Assembly (NCBI RefSeq): GCF_004027225.2
Contig: NC_044282.2
Span: forward strand, 63,663,725 to 63,727,724
DNA from: Strigops habroptila
Taxonomy: Eukaryota > Chordata > Aves > Psittaciformes > Psittacidae
Length of the DNA: 64,000 nt
Reading direction: 5' to 3'
Positions 1 to 30,900 of this stretch are shown here, piece after piece. Under the pieces are notes generated by a model that was given only the letters and a program-made list of their open reading frames with translations, made no database searches and was not told the DNA's origin. The position numbers and the translations under genes were made by a program. Position 1 is the first letter of the stretch. Every line of letters starts with the position of its first letter.

Positions 1-1524
1 AAATCTTTTCACTAACCATTTTAATGGTTAAATGAAGATTTAAGACGAAAAGCTTAGGATGAAAACACAGCAGATCTTGTTTTATAAAACTTTTCTGTCA
101 CAGAGATAGGCACAAAAATATTAGTATTAACTGTTCTTGTCCACTTTTGGTTTATAAATTTATTACTTTTTTTTTTGTCCTTTAAGAGAAACTGAGTTAG
201 TATATGGAGGCATTAACATAGCTGTTTACTCACATAGGGACATATGTACCCTCATTTTACAAGGTGGCCATGGCTAGATGCCCCTGTGTTTTCTTATGAA
301 CTGCCAAGCAACTGCTCCACGGAGGAAGAACATTTACCTCTCCTCAACGTCCTTCTGGTTATTTTTTTCCCCTTTGCTTTTTTTGTGCAGAAAAAAACAA
401 AATCACAGTCCTGATGGATAATAAGCTTGAACACAAGCCTGCAGAACACCCTTAGAGCAATGAAGGCCTGTATTGCTGTATTAGCAAGTGTGTAGCCATC
501 AGGTTGAGGGAAGTGGCAGTGCCTGCCTGTGTAGTATGGGTAAGGCTGCATCAGGGGAACGGCATCCAGCTTGCACTTTCAGTTGACATTGGTGTACTGA
601 ATCAAACCCACTGGAAGGGCCTGTCAAGATGACATGAGGAATGGAACATGTGATGAAGGAGAAACTGGAGGAGTGAGCTGATTCATTCTGGAGAAAAGGA
701 GACTAAGGAAAAGGGGAAACCTTCCTGCTATCTTTGACTGTATGATGGGGTAGGGAAGACAGAGAAATACTTCTCAAAGCTGCATAGTGCTTCCATATAT
801 TCCACTATGAAAAGTCAATAAGGGAAATCCTGATAAGGTATTAGGAAAAATTATTTTGCCATGAGGGTTTCAGACATTGGAACAGATTGTCCAGAAAGGT
901 TGTGGTCTCTCCATCCTGAGAGCAGTTCAAAACTCAGCATGGCCCTAGGCAACCTGATCTATGTTTGTTCTGCAGTGGAGCTGGAGGTTGGATAAGATAA
1001 TCTCCAAAGTCCCTTCCAACTTGAATTATTGATTAGTCTGTTGTTAGTGAGGTGAGAGCCCTTGTAATCTTCTGTTTATCAATGTGTCGAAGGAGTTTTG
1101 CTTAGTTTTCAGTCCAGCTTGACTGTTACAGATGTGTTACAAACATACAGCCCCTGGATTTGATCTTGTGGTGTAGAATGGTATGTATGGGGATTTCCTT
1201 CTTCGCTGTTCCTCTTAAGATTTAACATCTCTAATGGGTTCTCTTTTGGAGATGTAAATCAAACTAGTATTGAGGTAAATAGCACATGCCTGAGTGTGTC
1301 TGTATCTGGAGGACTAGTGATTGCTGTTCTTATTTTACTGAGATTAAGCTCTTAGCAGATCTCTCTTGCCTGTGTCAGTAATGCAATTTCATTAATTTTA
1401 ATAACAAGCAGGAGCATACAAAATTATCAGACGGTTGGATTTCTTCTTCCTAGGTCAAACTTGTGTATTTCAACATACCAAAATGCTTGTAACGCTTTTC
1501 GTATTTGACTTTCAATGTTTGCAG
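1..1524 (+). other. SOS1: SOS1 intron (partial), containing a CR1 copy
   Basis: No exon is seen before the acceptor at 1523-1524. The stretch holds an old CR1 3' fragment at about 650-1035 and otherwise AT-rich intron sequence. Short open frames here show no family resemblance. Confidence 0.85.
650..1035 (+). mobile_element. CR1 LINE 3' fragment, old
   Basis: The strand reads like the CR1 3' region: 'attaggaaaaattattt', then 'cattggaacagattgtcc', then a 3' end with 'cccttccaacttgaatt'. Many mismatches to the usual consensus suggest an old subfamily. The left edge is uncertain. Confidence 0.7.
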
Positions 1525-19114
<17,590 letters not shown>

Positions 19115-20140
19115 ACTATCCCTTGCACTGGGAGTCGCATTTTCCTGGTGCTACGTCTGTTGCTGGCAATGGATGCACTGAACCTGGTGGTGCCAAGGAG
19201 TTGGGATGTGTATGCCAAACACTAAAAACTCTCCGATAGATTGGAAATGCAGTGTATAAAAATGGAATTGCAAAAGCAGACATTCTAGTGGAAAAAAAAA
19301 AAATGGTTAACTTGCTATTCTTGGTTTAGTATGCAGGACATTGTTCTAAAGTAATTGGACAACTGATTGTACCAGAAAACAGACTTGAGAGACTTCTTTG
19401 GCCAATGAGCAGAGACTGTGTTTGTGTAATGATCAATAATGTCCAGTACAGGAAGGAAAACAGTCTTGTATCCATCAGTTCCATACAGTGGCACAGTTTT
19501 TGGAATTAAAACATTATGCACTTTTTTTAAATCTCAAACAGGGAACTTTATATCCTTCTTAATCTTCCTTTGCTTTACTCCTTGCTTTAAAATACCTTCC
19601 TAAAATTATGAGAAGGACTGTGAGGAAGATCTGTGGTACCTAACCGAGCTAGAATTAAGGCAAAGCACTGTATTGCGGTCCTGTTTACAAGTTGTTACAA
19701 TGAATAGTAGGGGGTACCTAGGCTTCACCAAAGAGGTACTTTATTATTATTTTCTGAAATACTATGGTGCCAGTTCAAAAATAAATTTTTGCCAGGAAGC
19801 ATAATGTCTAATTATTGCTTTCTTTAGATAGAGCAGATGAAAGTCTTACATCATTAAGGTGACAGCAAGTTTTCTTTTAAGAAGCAGCACTATCATCCGA
19901 AGTAAATATACTACTACATTTAGAAGACTGTTAATCTCTGCTAGGTTATGTTCACGTTCTTTTTAAGGTTTACTGATAATCCATTTCATGGCTAGTAGCT
20001 ATTCTTTTTCAGTCACGCCATGAAAACAGTCACTTGTGAAGAGGAGCACTCACTTGTCAACTTCCATAGCTATTGTCATGTTTTACTAACAATAGATTAA
20101 TCAGCATACATAGAATTGCCTTGCAGTTGCATAAATCATG

Positions 20141-20148
20141 TGTATATA
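20141..20148 (+). promoter_or_regulatory. Candidate Pumilio response element in SOS1 3' UTR
   Basis: TGTATATA matches the UGUANAUA core bound by Pumilio proteins and lies about 50 bases before an AATAAA hexamer. An 8-base match in AT-rich sequence can occur by chance. Confidence 0.35.
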
Positions 20149-20195
20149 GTGAACGTTGCATAAATATACTTGCAGATTGTTTTTAATTTAATTGA

Positions 20196-20201
20196 AATAA
20201 A
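20196..20201 (+). terminator. Candidate polyadenylation hexamer of SOS1
   Basis: AATAAA within 'ttgaaataaagata', about 1.08 kb after the stop. An earlier hexamer is at 19780-19785; both are plausible for alternative 3' ends. Confidence 0.45.
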
Positions 20202-20205
20202 GATA

Positions 20206-23200
20206 CAGATATGTTCGGCTGACATACGTTAAATTATTACACAGGCAAATGGACAAATCAGGTTTTCAGTTAAGCAATGAAAGGGACAAAAGCACACGTT
20301 GTGGTACATACTAGTTCAGTGTATGTATTTTAGTAATCAGACTCTAAAGGGAAGTCAGTTCTGGCATGTGTTGCAGAGTAATAATTCAGTAATATTTGAG
20401 AAGCTGGGTTACTCCCAAAGTGAATTATTATACATTATAAAACTTCCCACACTTCCTGTATGACATCTGTTAGAAAAATTTAAACAATTACTAATCTTTA
20501 CAAAAGGTTTCTATGTCCAAAATATACATGACGGAACATGTACTGGTATAAGTATCATGACATGGATTATCCATAAACCTGTGTACTGCTCTTCAACTCT
20601 AGAAAATACTGTGACAGTAATGCATGGCAGTTATTGAAGAAAAGAAGCTCTATAACCTCCACTACAGTATGTATGTGAAGTGTAAAGTGTCTCATCTTCA
20701 GTTAATATGGCTCATGGGTCAAAGTAAAATTCTATCCCATTTAATCTTTGGAAGAAGAATGTATTTCAGCATCCTGGAAAGCTGTGTCACTAGGGATGAT
20801 GTTAGTGGAATGATGATGGAAATCACCTTTGTTAATGCTTTCTGCAGTGTCCCTTGATCCTTTAGTGGTCATTACATTTCAGAAGGTGTTCTGATTTCAA
20901 CAAGAATGGCAATTTTAAATGTTGAAGTTTAACAATGTTAGTTGTATTCCTTCTTTTGATGTCTTTAACAACATAGTTTTGAAACCTTTGCTTGGCAAAA
21001 AGAAGAAAAAGTGAAGATCTCTAAATTTTGGCTTCAGAGGAGCTTTGTAAAAACCCTCAAGCTACAGGAGCCATAGTTTAGGTTATTGTTCTTTGGATAT
21101 AAACACTGTGATGTGCAAACTATTGGCAATGTCATCCAAGTTACTAGTTCATCAGTGTATTACCAGGAAAAACTCCTTAAATTTAGACTTTCTGAACTGT
21201 CTCTCTTCTGTACACTCTTGTCTGTGCTATTCTGTAGCCAAGGCAGACCAGGCAGAAGGAATGATCCAGTGGTTAGGTTGCTCAGCTAGGAGGAGAGGCC
21301 TCACATGGATCCTGCTAATCCACAGATTTCATGAGTGTCAGCAGATCTCCATTTCCCTTTGTGAAATGGGGAATGATGTTCCACATCTTTGTGGTTGAGA
21401 ATAAAAGTGCTTTACTCGTGTGATACTCACAACAGGTGATAATGGTCACATTGAAGAACATAACTTACATGTGCTTTGGAGCCCAGCAGAATAGGTCAGT
21501 CATACAGTGCACAAATCATGGTGTTGACTCAGCTGCAAACAGAAACACTTGATACTGCTGTCCTCAAGTGGCACAATGCTGCAGGGAGCTATAGAGCAGT
21601 AGGAGGAATGCTAACACACTTGCTGGTGCTGTGTGGCATGGGGAGGTGTGAGCACTATGAGCTGAGTTGTCCCTTTATGTGGTGTCATTGCTTTGGACCT
21701 GCTGAGAATGTGGCAAAGGTAAGATAGTGTGGATGGTAAGAACTGGAATTAAATTTCTATAAAAACTTGGTATGTGACAGGTATTTGTGGTTCACAGGAA
21801 GATATTAAGATCTCTTAGAGAGTTGGATAGTTGAAGTTACAGTGGTGTATGTGCTTATGGGATTTTTTTGTGAAAGCTCATGTGTCTGTAGCAGAAGCAG
21901 CAGAAGGAATAAAGGAGGCGGAGGGAGGAGATGAAGAAATACAACAGTGAGCTTCAGCAACAACAGGATCTTGATGAGAAGCCTAGAGAGCAAGTCAGCT
22001 GAGTGCTGGGTAAGAGTATTGGAACCAGGTGTGTGGAACGAGTCTTCTCACATGACTGTGTGCAGGGGAACAGGATTTTTTAAGTAATGTTGCCTCAGAA
22101 AGGGACCTGAGAAATGTGTTTCTTCTTTGAATGGATGCAACCTTATGGCTGATTCAGTGCAAAAGAGACAACAGCGTTATTTAAAAGCAACATTTATTTG
22201 GCACAGGAAGAAAAATAATCCAGAGCACACACATACTCTAAAGGCGAAGTTGGATCAGATCCCACCAAGAGGTTGTGTGTTTGTGTGTGGTGCTAAGCAT
22301 CATTCATTCATCTTATTTACATTTGCAGATTCTGAGCAGGTACAAGGACATCTCAAATGATAAGTATAGGCCTAGAAGTAAGAACTCATACAGGATCAGA
22401 AAGAAAGAACCATCAATTCTGACCATGCCTTAAATCACTAAAACAGAAGCTAAAATCCATGTGCATTTTACAAGCAAGGGTCTGCCACTTTGGAAGGATT
22501 TCCTCACCCAGGAGATGTTAGCAGGTAGGTTTTCCCCTTTATCCCATTTCTGTCCTGGCATGTGCCTGACAAGAGTGAGGAGCAAATTTATTCTGTGAAT
22601 AAGTGTTGTTATATATGAGACCAAAGACACAAGGATCAGAGCCCTTGACTGCATCAGTGTGTTACAGTGGAAACTCTTCCATATTAACTCTGGGTCCATG
22701 GACAAACAAATAGGTCTGTCTATGGCTGATTATTTTGCAGAACAAACAGGCTTTGCTGATGCTTTGATTACAAGTATCTGCCTCTTCTTACATATTTCTA
22801 TTCTGGCCCTGCACTGTCTTATTGAAAGCTGCAAAGTCCTAGGGAGTGTCTTTGTGATGTGGTGGCTGGTCAGCGTGGTAGCGGTCCTGTCTGGGAAGGG
22901 CTAGGGAATTTGTCATTCAGTGAGGATGTGACGAAGAAGGAAAGACATGAAAGTTGGGTTTTGTCATTAAAAACCTTAAATTAAAAAGAAGTCTTCCCAG
23001 AATAGTTTCCAGAAGCTGAGAGTGGGGGGGGTTGTGTGATACTTTTTTCCACTTTGTAAGGAGAAGTGGATTTTTGGAAACCATTTTAGGTCCAGTAAAA
23101 TCTGTGGGGCAGGTGTCAGCTAAAACATTTTAATTTCTGAGGTTTTCTTTGTCACTTCCTTGGAATGTTTGGAAAACTTTGATTGAGATAAAGGATGGAT

Positions 23201-24825
23201 TTTGTCTGTCTTAGGTGGATAACCCTTTACACACACACCTCTTCACCTCCACCAGAGGGGGAAAAGCGGCTGGTAGTTGCAGGTCAGTCAACATTATGGG
23301 GAAGCTTATAGCTTATAGTGTTAGCCACTGTAGCCAAGGACATCCCCATACTGCTGCCACTGCGTGCAACACGATGGGTGCTCTTCTCTTGGCACCAGAT
23401 TCAGTCACCCTTGCAATCCTGTTGGAATCCCAAGCCCCTAATCTCACAGTCTTGCATATTTCCCCGAGACATTGCTCTTGGCCCCACAGAGACAGTTCAC
23501 AACCTCTTCAGGTGAAGCCGTTCTTTATGATGAGTGCCAAAATAAGATGATAAAACCACATTTCCTCTTGAAACTGCCCTCAGCATCCCCCAACTTCAGC
23601 TAACACCACAGCCCTGTGCCAACAGTGCCTTGCTGCTGAGGTGTGACATGGATATCGTACCAGAGGGCTGTTTCTCTTCATACTTTCTTTTTAACAAAAG
23701 CTATAGTCTTCTGCAGAGACAGCGTTGATGAGGGTTTGTCATATCAAGATGCGATGAGGGTGGCGTGTATGTGGCCTTGTTGTGGGAAGATGATCCTTGC
23801 ACAGGAAGAAGAGCTTGTGACTTTGGGGCACCATTGATTGTCCTGCCCTGGTGCCTCAATTTTAGCTAGAAGAACTGCTCCAAAGCAGGGTGCTGCACAT
23901 GATGGGGCTTATAAGGTGGTATCAGGCCAAAGAGAGTTAGCAAAGAGTATTTCAGGTGTATTACAGGTTGGCTGTGTCAGTATCTGCATCAATCCTCAGT
24001 GGGGATAGGGTGGAGAAGAATCTTCATCTCTTGTGGCAGGCCCTGGGCTTAGCCTGCATCACCTGCCTGGAGACAGAGGTGGTTCCAACAGCAGGAGCAG
24101 AGGTTCATGCAGCAGGAGGCAATTAAACAAACAGCACGCCGCATAGAAGATGAAGGAGAATTTTGGAAAGTAATGGAAGTCCAAAAGAAAGGATGCTGCT
24201 GATGAAACAGTACAAAGCCAAGGTGCTTCCGCTTAGACCTTCTCAAGCAGCAGGGTAATGTGAGCTGGTGTCCTGGAAGACATCTTTAGTGGTGGGTTGG
24301 GGTTTTTTGTTTGGTTTGGGGTTTTTGTTTGGGTTTTTGTGGGGTTTCTTTTGAAAGTGCAGGAAAGAGGGGAATTTCAGACTTCTGGCCAGGATTCCAA
24401 AGCTGCAGAGGTAACCCCTCCATTGTGGGGTGAGCCCAGTTTAGACCTGGCTTGAACTTGGAAGAGCAAAGATGTATGCCAAATCAAGCAGCATTGGGGG
24501 ATGAGGGGGAGGAGAAGATAGTGGGATTTGGCCAAAGCTTTCCAAAACTTTCTGAAGAAAGTTAAGTCAGGCAGGGGTGAAAGCTAGCAAGTTCCTGTGC
24601 TTATTGGACCTGCTGGCTGAGCTACACTTCAACCCGTAGCCTGGCTCTGCCCTGTGCTAGGAAGAGCAGGATGCGTTGTAAGGCAATTGTGACAGTCTCC
24701 TCTCCCCCACCCCTCCACCTACTGTTAGCAAAGGGGTACTTGGGGCCTTGCTGTCTCTCTCCACCCTCGGGGACCTGGGGAAGCACTGTTGCTCTTAGGC
24801 TGTGGCCTGCCTTTCCTGGGGCTGC
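20206..24825. other. Intergenic / 3' UTR region between SOS1 and ARHGEF33
   Basis: This is the tail-to-tail spacer. It probably contains the distal SOS1 3' UTR on the left and the ARHGEF33 3' UTR on the right (a minus-strand AATAAA lies at 22587-22592 and another at 22193-22198). I see no known gene. Two short stretches with Gln/Glu-rich open frames (about 21890-22002 and 24080-24202, plus strand) look unlike their surroundings, and a G/T-rich low-complexity tract lies at 24291-24353. Confidence 0.6.
24291..24353. repeat. G/T-rich low-complexity tract
   Basis: Alternating runs of T4-6 and G2-4 ('gttttttgtttggtttgggg' and similar) over about 60 bases. Its G runs could form a G-quadruplex on the plus strand. 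Confidence 0.7.
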
Positions 24826-24963
24826 TTATTTCTTTTTGAAGAGCTTGCGGAAGGAGCTCCGGAAACCCCCCTTGGGCTCGTGCCGCGGGTTGTGGTCGCT
24901 GAAGGATGTTTGCTCATTGTCATCCTTCTGGCAGAACCTGGTGTTGTCTTCTGCATGGAGCTC
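24826..24963 (-). CDS. ARHGEF33: ARHGEF33 terminal coding exon
   Basis: Minus-strand acceptor ccttttag, phase 0. It encodes ELHAEDNTRFCQKDDNEQ, then TSFSDHNPRHEPKGG and FRSSFRKLFKKK, then TAA (plus 24826-24828). The basic amphipathic C-terminus is a conserved hallmark of the family. Confidence 0.96.
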   Translation of the reverse strand, partial: ELHAEDNTRFCQKDDNEQTSFSDHNPRHEPKGGFRSSFRKLFKKK

Positions 24964-27900
24964 CTAAAAGGGAAAAGACAATTTAACCAGCATTTGCAAC
25001 CTCACATCCTTGTCCCCTTCTCTCTTTCTCTCTGTGCTAGGAGGGACCTGGTGGGCGAGGAGGTGCTGGCAAGGCTGGGAGACAACAGGTCACTCAGGCC
25101 TCAGCAGCAGTGGTACCTCTGTAGAGAGCTTGTTGCTGGCTCTGAGGCTGTGGCAAAGGACTGGAAAGACAAGCATTGTTAGAGGGAACTGGAGCCTTCC
25201 TTGCTAAGGTTTTTGTTTAGGAGGAGTTTACTAGCCCCTTGTTTTGCCAACAAGGGAGCAAGCCAGTGTGGGCAGTTGAAGGAACTTCCCACCCTCTCCT
25301 TGCTCATGAGCTGTTTACCCTAGGGTAAGGAGGCTTCAGGCTTCTTGAGTTGATACGGTGTGAAAGACTCTTCTCTTTGCTGTGCTGCTGTTTGGTTATA
25401 TATCTGTGGGGCAGAAGGCTTCATTAGCACACACACCTTGTGGTAAATGTGCCACTAAAAGATCTCTCCCCCTTTTAGGAAGAGGGCTGAGTTCCTCTCG
25501 GCAAGGCTCTGGACTAGTCCCTTTTCTCCAGTTTTGCCCACCACTGCCATGGTGATCTCCTTTGCTCTGTGGGGAGAACGTGTCCTACGGTTCTGGACTA
25601 GCTCCACATCTGCACCCTGCTGTGGGCCATAGCTCTGTGCAGGTCAGTGCCACAGAGCTCACAGGCTCCTTTTTCAGGGAGAGAACGGACACAGACAGGA
25701 CGAGGGGACACAAGCTGTATCCCCATGGCTTTTATCCCTCTGCCTCATCTCCCCGGCTCAGCCATCCACCACCTGCTTCACTCACTAGGCTTTTTTCACT
25801 TCTCTTTCAGTGTTTAACTGCTACCTTTTCAGTCAGGCTATTGGAACCATCCTCCCATCATCACCTGCATCTACAGCCTCACGTGCATCTTGCCTCATTT
25901 TAGCAGGAGAGTGTTTCTCCATGCAACACTGAGAGAACCAGCAAAGTACCTCAGCCTCTTCCCCAGGAAGTGTGAAGGACATCTTCCCCCCGACTGTGAC
26001 AGCTCAAAGCTGACTCTGAACAGGCACTGCAGACTACAGAAACACTTCCTGCAAGACGTGGTGTCCCTGAAGGGCAAGAGTGCCACCTGCCATATCCCAC
26101 CTGAGAGACACTGTTGCTGGGCTCTTTCTGTTTTCACACAGGTTTTAGCAAGGGTCTATGATCCATGCAACAAACACAGGTGAAATGAAACCCATGGACC
26201 AGATCCTTGCTGGTGTAAAGGCTGAATTTGTCCAAGTCATGGTGGTTTACACTGGCTGAGGATCTGATACTAAATCCATTGCTTTTCTTAGCCCAGTACT
26301 CCTCACAGCAGATAGGCACCTTTTTAACTGACTGCTACCCTATAGCACTAATTTCGAACAGCTTTGCACATACTCAGTGACCCTCATCAGATACAAGATT
26401 TACTTGGGGAATCTCAGTGACAGCCAGAGACACATGACAGGCTAGCTTGTGTCAAGGTTGTTCTAGCTGTCACTCAGCTAGCGGTGTGCCTTAAGCCCAT
26501 GCTTGTCCCTGGGGAAGATGTGTGTGAAAAGGAGCTGTCTTGTACCTCCCTTGGGCATGTACATGCAGATGAGGACTTTGAATGTGTGGACTTGGAAGCT
26601 ATTTTGGCATGTTCTGGCCTAACTGCACTCAGATCTTTTTCCTGCTGCTGCTTCTGTATCACCACGTGCCTTTTTTTTTTTCCTCCTGCTATTTATGCCT
26701 CCTTACTTCCAAAAAGCTCTGTTTTTCACCCGCTCCTCTCTGTGGGGGGAAGTAGCTCCTTTGGGAGCTTCGAGATGAGGCTGAGATCATATGAGGCTGG
26801 ACATTCCTCTCCTGCTTCTGCTGCAGCCGGCTCCCGCTGCTGCTCCGTGTGCTGTAGAGTCTGGTGCTCACACCCTCAGCGCTCCTCGGCAGCTCCTTCA
26901 GGGACCTGCTCAGCTGCTTGCCTTTGCTGTGGAACATCTCACGCTTGTAAGTACTGCTGCTTACAGGAGTGCAGCTCTTAGGCAATGGCTGTAAGGCATG
27001 ATCTGTCCTCTCTGGTTCTGATGTGAAGTTAACAGGCCTAAGGAAGCAAATGTCTAAGCTGGACTCAGAAGAGGCCGGGGAGCAATTCTCAAAGAGAGCG
27101 ATGTTTTGGAAGGCATCGTCTTCATAGGGGCCTGGCAGGGTGAAAACCTCCCCGGGGTAGTCAAACTCTTCATAGCTTGGTGCAAAGTTTCTTGCATCCT
27201 GCAGCAGCTCCACAGAGGTCCTGATGGCTCTGTCGGCGTTTCCCACCGCATCAGCTGGTGGTGCTTCATACTCCATTTCAGGGATGGATTGTAAAGGGGC
27301 TGTCAAAGCCTTGAGTTCCTGCTCTGTGAGCTGAGAGGATGCAAGGATGTTCTCTGGCCTCTCATGTTTTCTACTTTCCATTTCCCAGTCGGGGGGCTTT
27401 ACAGCCTGGATGTTCTCCATCACGGTTGGCTGGGGTTTCTTCATCTGGGGCATCAAATGCCTTAAAAATAAGAAACAAAACAAAACAGAAGGGGGTGGAA
27501 TGCTAAAGGATGACTCAGACACAGCAAGACAAGCCTCCCTCCCCCCTCACTCTCCCAGCCCCATTCTCTTGCTTCTAAGGCTAAAAGGTATTTTCATATC
27601 TTGGACAACAGTAACAGAGCTGCACTAACAGAAATTGCCTGGTTGGGTTAATAGGAGCAAACTTGCAGGGATAAAACTGCTTATCCAGTAGCTTTGTCTG
27701 ACTTGAGTACTGTACACCATGAGATGAATAGAAACTGAGATGAGAAGCCAACTGCTCCATCCCTCTCCTGTTCATCAGCTTTCATTCATTTACTTTCATT
27801 CTCTCGCTGTAGATTGGCCTGGGTAGTCTGGCGGAAGGAGGCTAGGGATTGATCTAGTAACACTGCCGCTTGGGGGGACTCAGAATCATGCAGCCAAACT

Positions 27901-30900
27901 CTCCTTGTTAGTGTCAAATGATGTAAGGAAGTGCAACAGCCACAAATTGCTGACATTAAAAAAAAAAGGCAAATCTAGTGTGCTTCTCTGATCATCATCT
28001 CAGTTGGCACACATCAGTAGCTAGAAATGGCCAAAGATTGCTGGGTGCTACCAGTAGCCCTGTCTTGAATTAGTCTTGTGCCTTTTTGAACCCATTTGTA
28101 TGTGCATCTTGTGATGCTGAGTCACATCATTTGGTGACGTGCTATTTTTTTGCTAGTCTGAGACCTTGGTCATGTTTCCCAACTCTTGTAATGTTGACAG
28201 GGAATAACGCAGAGTGTTATTATGCACATCACCGCCAGGCCTACACAAATACGTGTCCTCCCTGATACACTGTTAAGACAGCCAGCAAGAACATTGACAG
28301 CCCTGGGTTGTTTCTGAAATGTTTCCTCTGAAATGTTTCCTGCTTACAAGCCACATGGTAGTGGATAGGAGCCAGCCCTTCATCTGTCTATGTATCCACA
28401 GGGAGTAATCTTGGAAATGACAGTCCGTAACTGCTTAGTGTCATGGGCATAGTATGGGCAAGGAGAGAGGTTACTTTGAATGCCTTCTACTAGGGCAATA
28501 GGCTTACGGGGTTGTGGTGCCAGAGGAAGGTGCTGGTGGGAATGACTGTATTGTCTCTTCCGAGTGGATCCCGCTGTCCCGGATAGATGTCGCACTGGGT
28601 GTTGGAGAAACCTCTTGGCTCGTACACTGGGAGGTGAGACCTTTGTACAGCTTCACCAGGGATGACCTGAGGGAGGAGAAATCCATCGTCGTGCTAAGAA
28701 ATAAGGCAGGGAATGAGCACGAGCATGTAGAATCACAGAAAACAGGGCTGGGAGGGACCTTAATATTCCCGTTCACCTCTTCCCGCCCCAAGGAAGAACC
28801 TGTTCCACCTAGTCTGTCTGAGTCAGCAGGGCATCCTGCTTTCTGTCCTGTGCTTAATGCCTCTCCTGATAGCAGTCCCTCCCCAGCAGTCTGCTCCACC
28901 CCTTTACCACCCTCCAGATTCAGCAGCTTCTCTTGAAGTTTGATCATGATCTAGTTCCCCAGTGAATCATCACAAGGAGCAAAAGCAAACAGATTTTGAT
29001 TTTAGTCCAAAGTCTTGATTTCAAGGAACTCTTCCAAACCACAACTTGAGAATCTACATTCAGGGTCATTTCTATCACAGATCATGTCCAACAGGTTATG
29101 GGAGGCTTTTGTTTCTCCCACCCCACTCCCACAGAAAGGTAAGATAACACTGTTTCTCTCAGTCTTAGCCTATGAGGGCTTTAGGCAACAGTCTTCGCAT
29201 TCATCAGGGCCCCAAACTGCCAAAGCAGCCAAGTCGCCATGTATTCTCCCATTGGGAAGTAACTTTGCCATTAGCTTAAAGAATCAAATGTTCCCAGGAA
29301 GCACATGGCTGCTGTGTTTAGGAGGATTCAACTGATTTTCCTTTCACTTTCAGAGTCAGACAGAAGGGCCCACCCCAAATCTGACCTCAGTTTGGAGGAC
29401 AAATGCCAATGGTGGGCCTTCTTCAGCATTGTCTGCAAAGAGCTTTGTTTTATTTCAACAGAGCAAGTGCCTGTTGATCTCACCTGGATCTAAACCTCCT
29501 GTTTCCAGGCTTCCCCCACACCTCCCTTTCCCTGGTGATAGAATGAGCTGATGTTGTGCTTACTTCTTCAGCTTTTTCCTCTTCTGTATAAGCAGGTCTT
29601 CATTGCATTGGAAGAGGAGGCTATAGTGTGAGATGAAAACCCGGAGGCGCTGCACACACACCAGCAGCAGGTAATAGTCAGGATGCTCTTGATCCGTGAA
29701 CTTCAGGACATTCTGGGGCATAGAGGAGAGCAGGCTGTTTGGAGGGTGTCTCTGAACCCTTTCTGGGGAGGTGCTACTGGGACCATGGACTAGTGCTCTG
29801 GAGTGCCCATGGCACTGCTCTGTGGGAGCATGGTGGGACCTCTTCTAGGCAGCACCGGTTTCTGAGGGACTTGGGGTCTGCCTCCTGGTATACACAAGTA
29901 ACCACTGTAAATGTTACCATGGGATGTGTGCGTGATGCACTGGTTGAGTTTAGCACTGGATGAATAAACTGATCTCTGTTTTTATAAGGCTTGTTTTCTG
30001 TGTCATTTGCCTGAAACGTGTTAGTACAATTCAGATAATCCTCCTGTGAACCAGAACTCTTTTTATCAGCAAGGTCTCTGTAGGAAACACTGTTGGGCCT
30101 GAGGAACCGCTAGCCCTCTTAGACTCTCAGCTAACAGGCCTGTGGACCACTCAGCAAAGAAGCCAGCTCTGCTACAGGAGTTAGGTCAGAGCTCACAGTA
30201 TGTGTGCCCCGTCTCTGGCCTCCTGTTCTCTCAGAGCAGCAGGCACCAGAACTTTCGACTTCCAGGGGACAAAAGTTGGTTCTGTCAGGCCAAATGGAGA
30301 AACCGGCAAATAGAAGCAAGCTTCAGGTGAAAATGATGAAAAATAAGCCATTTTCAGATGACTTTCCCTTTCAGAAGGTTGGGGTTTTTTTCAGAGAGCC
30401 TCTCGGGTTAGCTAGAAGCCCTGTACCTGTTCCTGCCTGGATACCAACTCTGAATTAAAGTCACATGTAGTGATAAGAGTTCAACAAGACAGTTTCCATC
30501 CTGGGGCCCTACCTGTAGATGAATAAGGTATTCAGGGATTCGCTGGACTATATGGAAGAACAGAATGTAGAGATCAGACTTGATTTCTTCTTCTACCTGA
30601 AATAGAGAAAGCAACTTCAGAGTCTTTCCCACCCATAAAACGTGTGCTTCTAAATGGCTCTGGGATTTAATGAGTAGTTATGCTGTAAGTAGGTAGAACA
30701 GTTATAACAGGAGTACACCAATCAAGTGGCAGTTGTGTGTGACAATACATCAAGTCTTCATCTGACTTCTGGAAAGAATGTTTGCAACTCCTTCCACCAG
30801 CAATCCTAGTCCTAAGGATGACATTCCTTAGGTTGAGTGTCGCTCACAGATAATCTCCTGCATAATTAAGTAGGGCTGTATGTTTAATGCCCACTAGTGA

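Larger units (their letters stand above)
19115..20205 (+). other. SOS1: SOS1 3' UTR (proximal part)
   Basis: AT-rich sequence without coding potential follows the stop. It has AATAAA hexamers at 19780-19785 and 20196-20201, and a Pumilio-type UGUAUAUA element at 20141-20148. Mammalian SOS1 has a long 3' UTR, so the true end may lie further right. No poly(A) site can be proven from sequence alone. Confidence 0.6.

Noticed and set aside
28504-28947. 147-codon minus-strand frame taken as one exon
   Set aside because: Only 28508-28666 matches ARHGEF33; the upstream part is intron read-through over a possible old repeat, and a proper acceptor lies at 28667.
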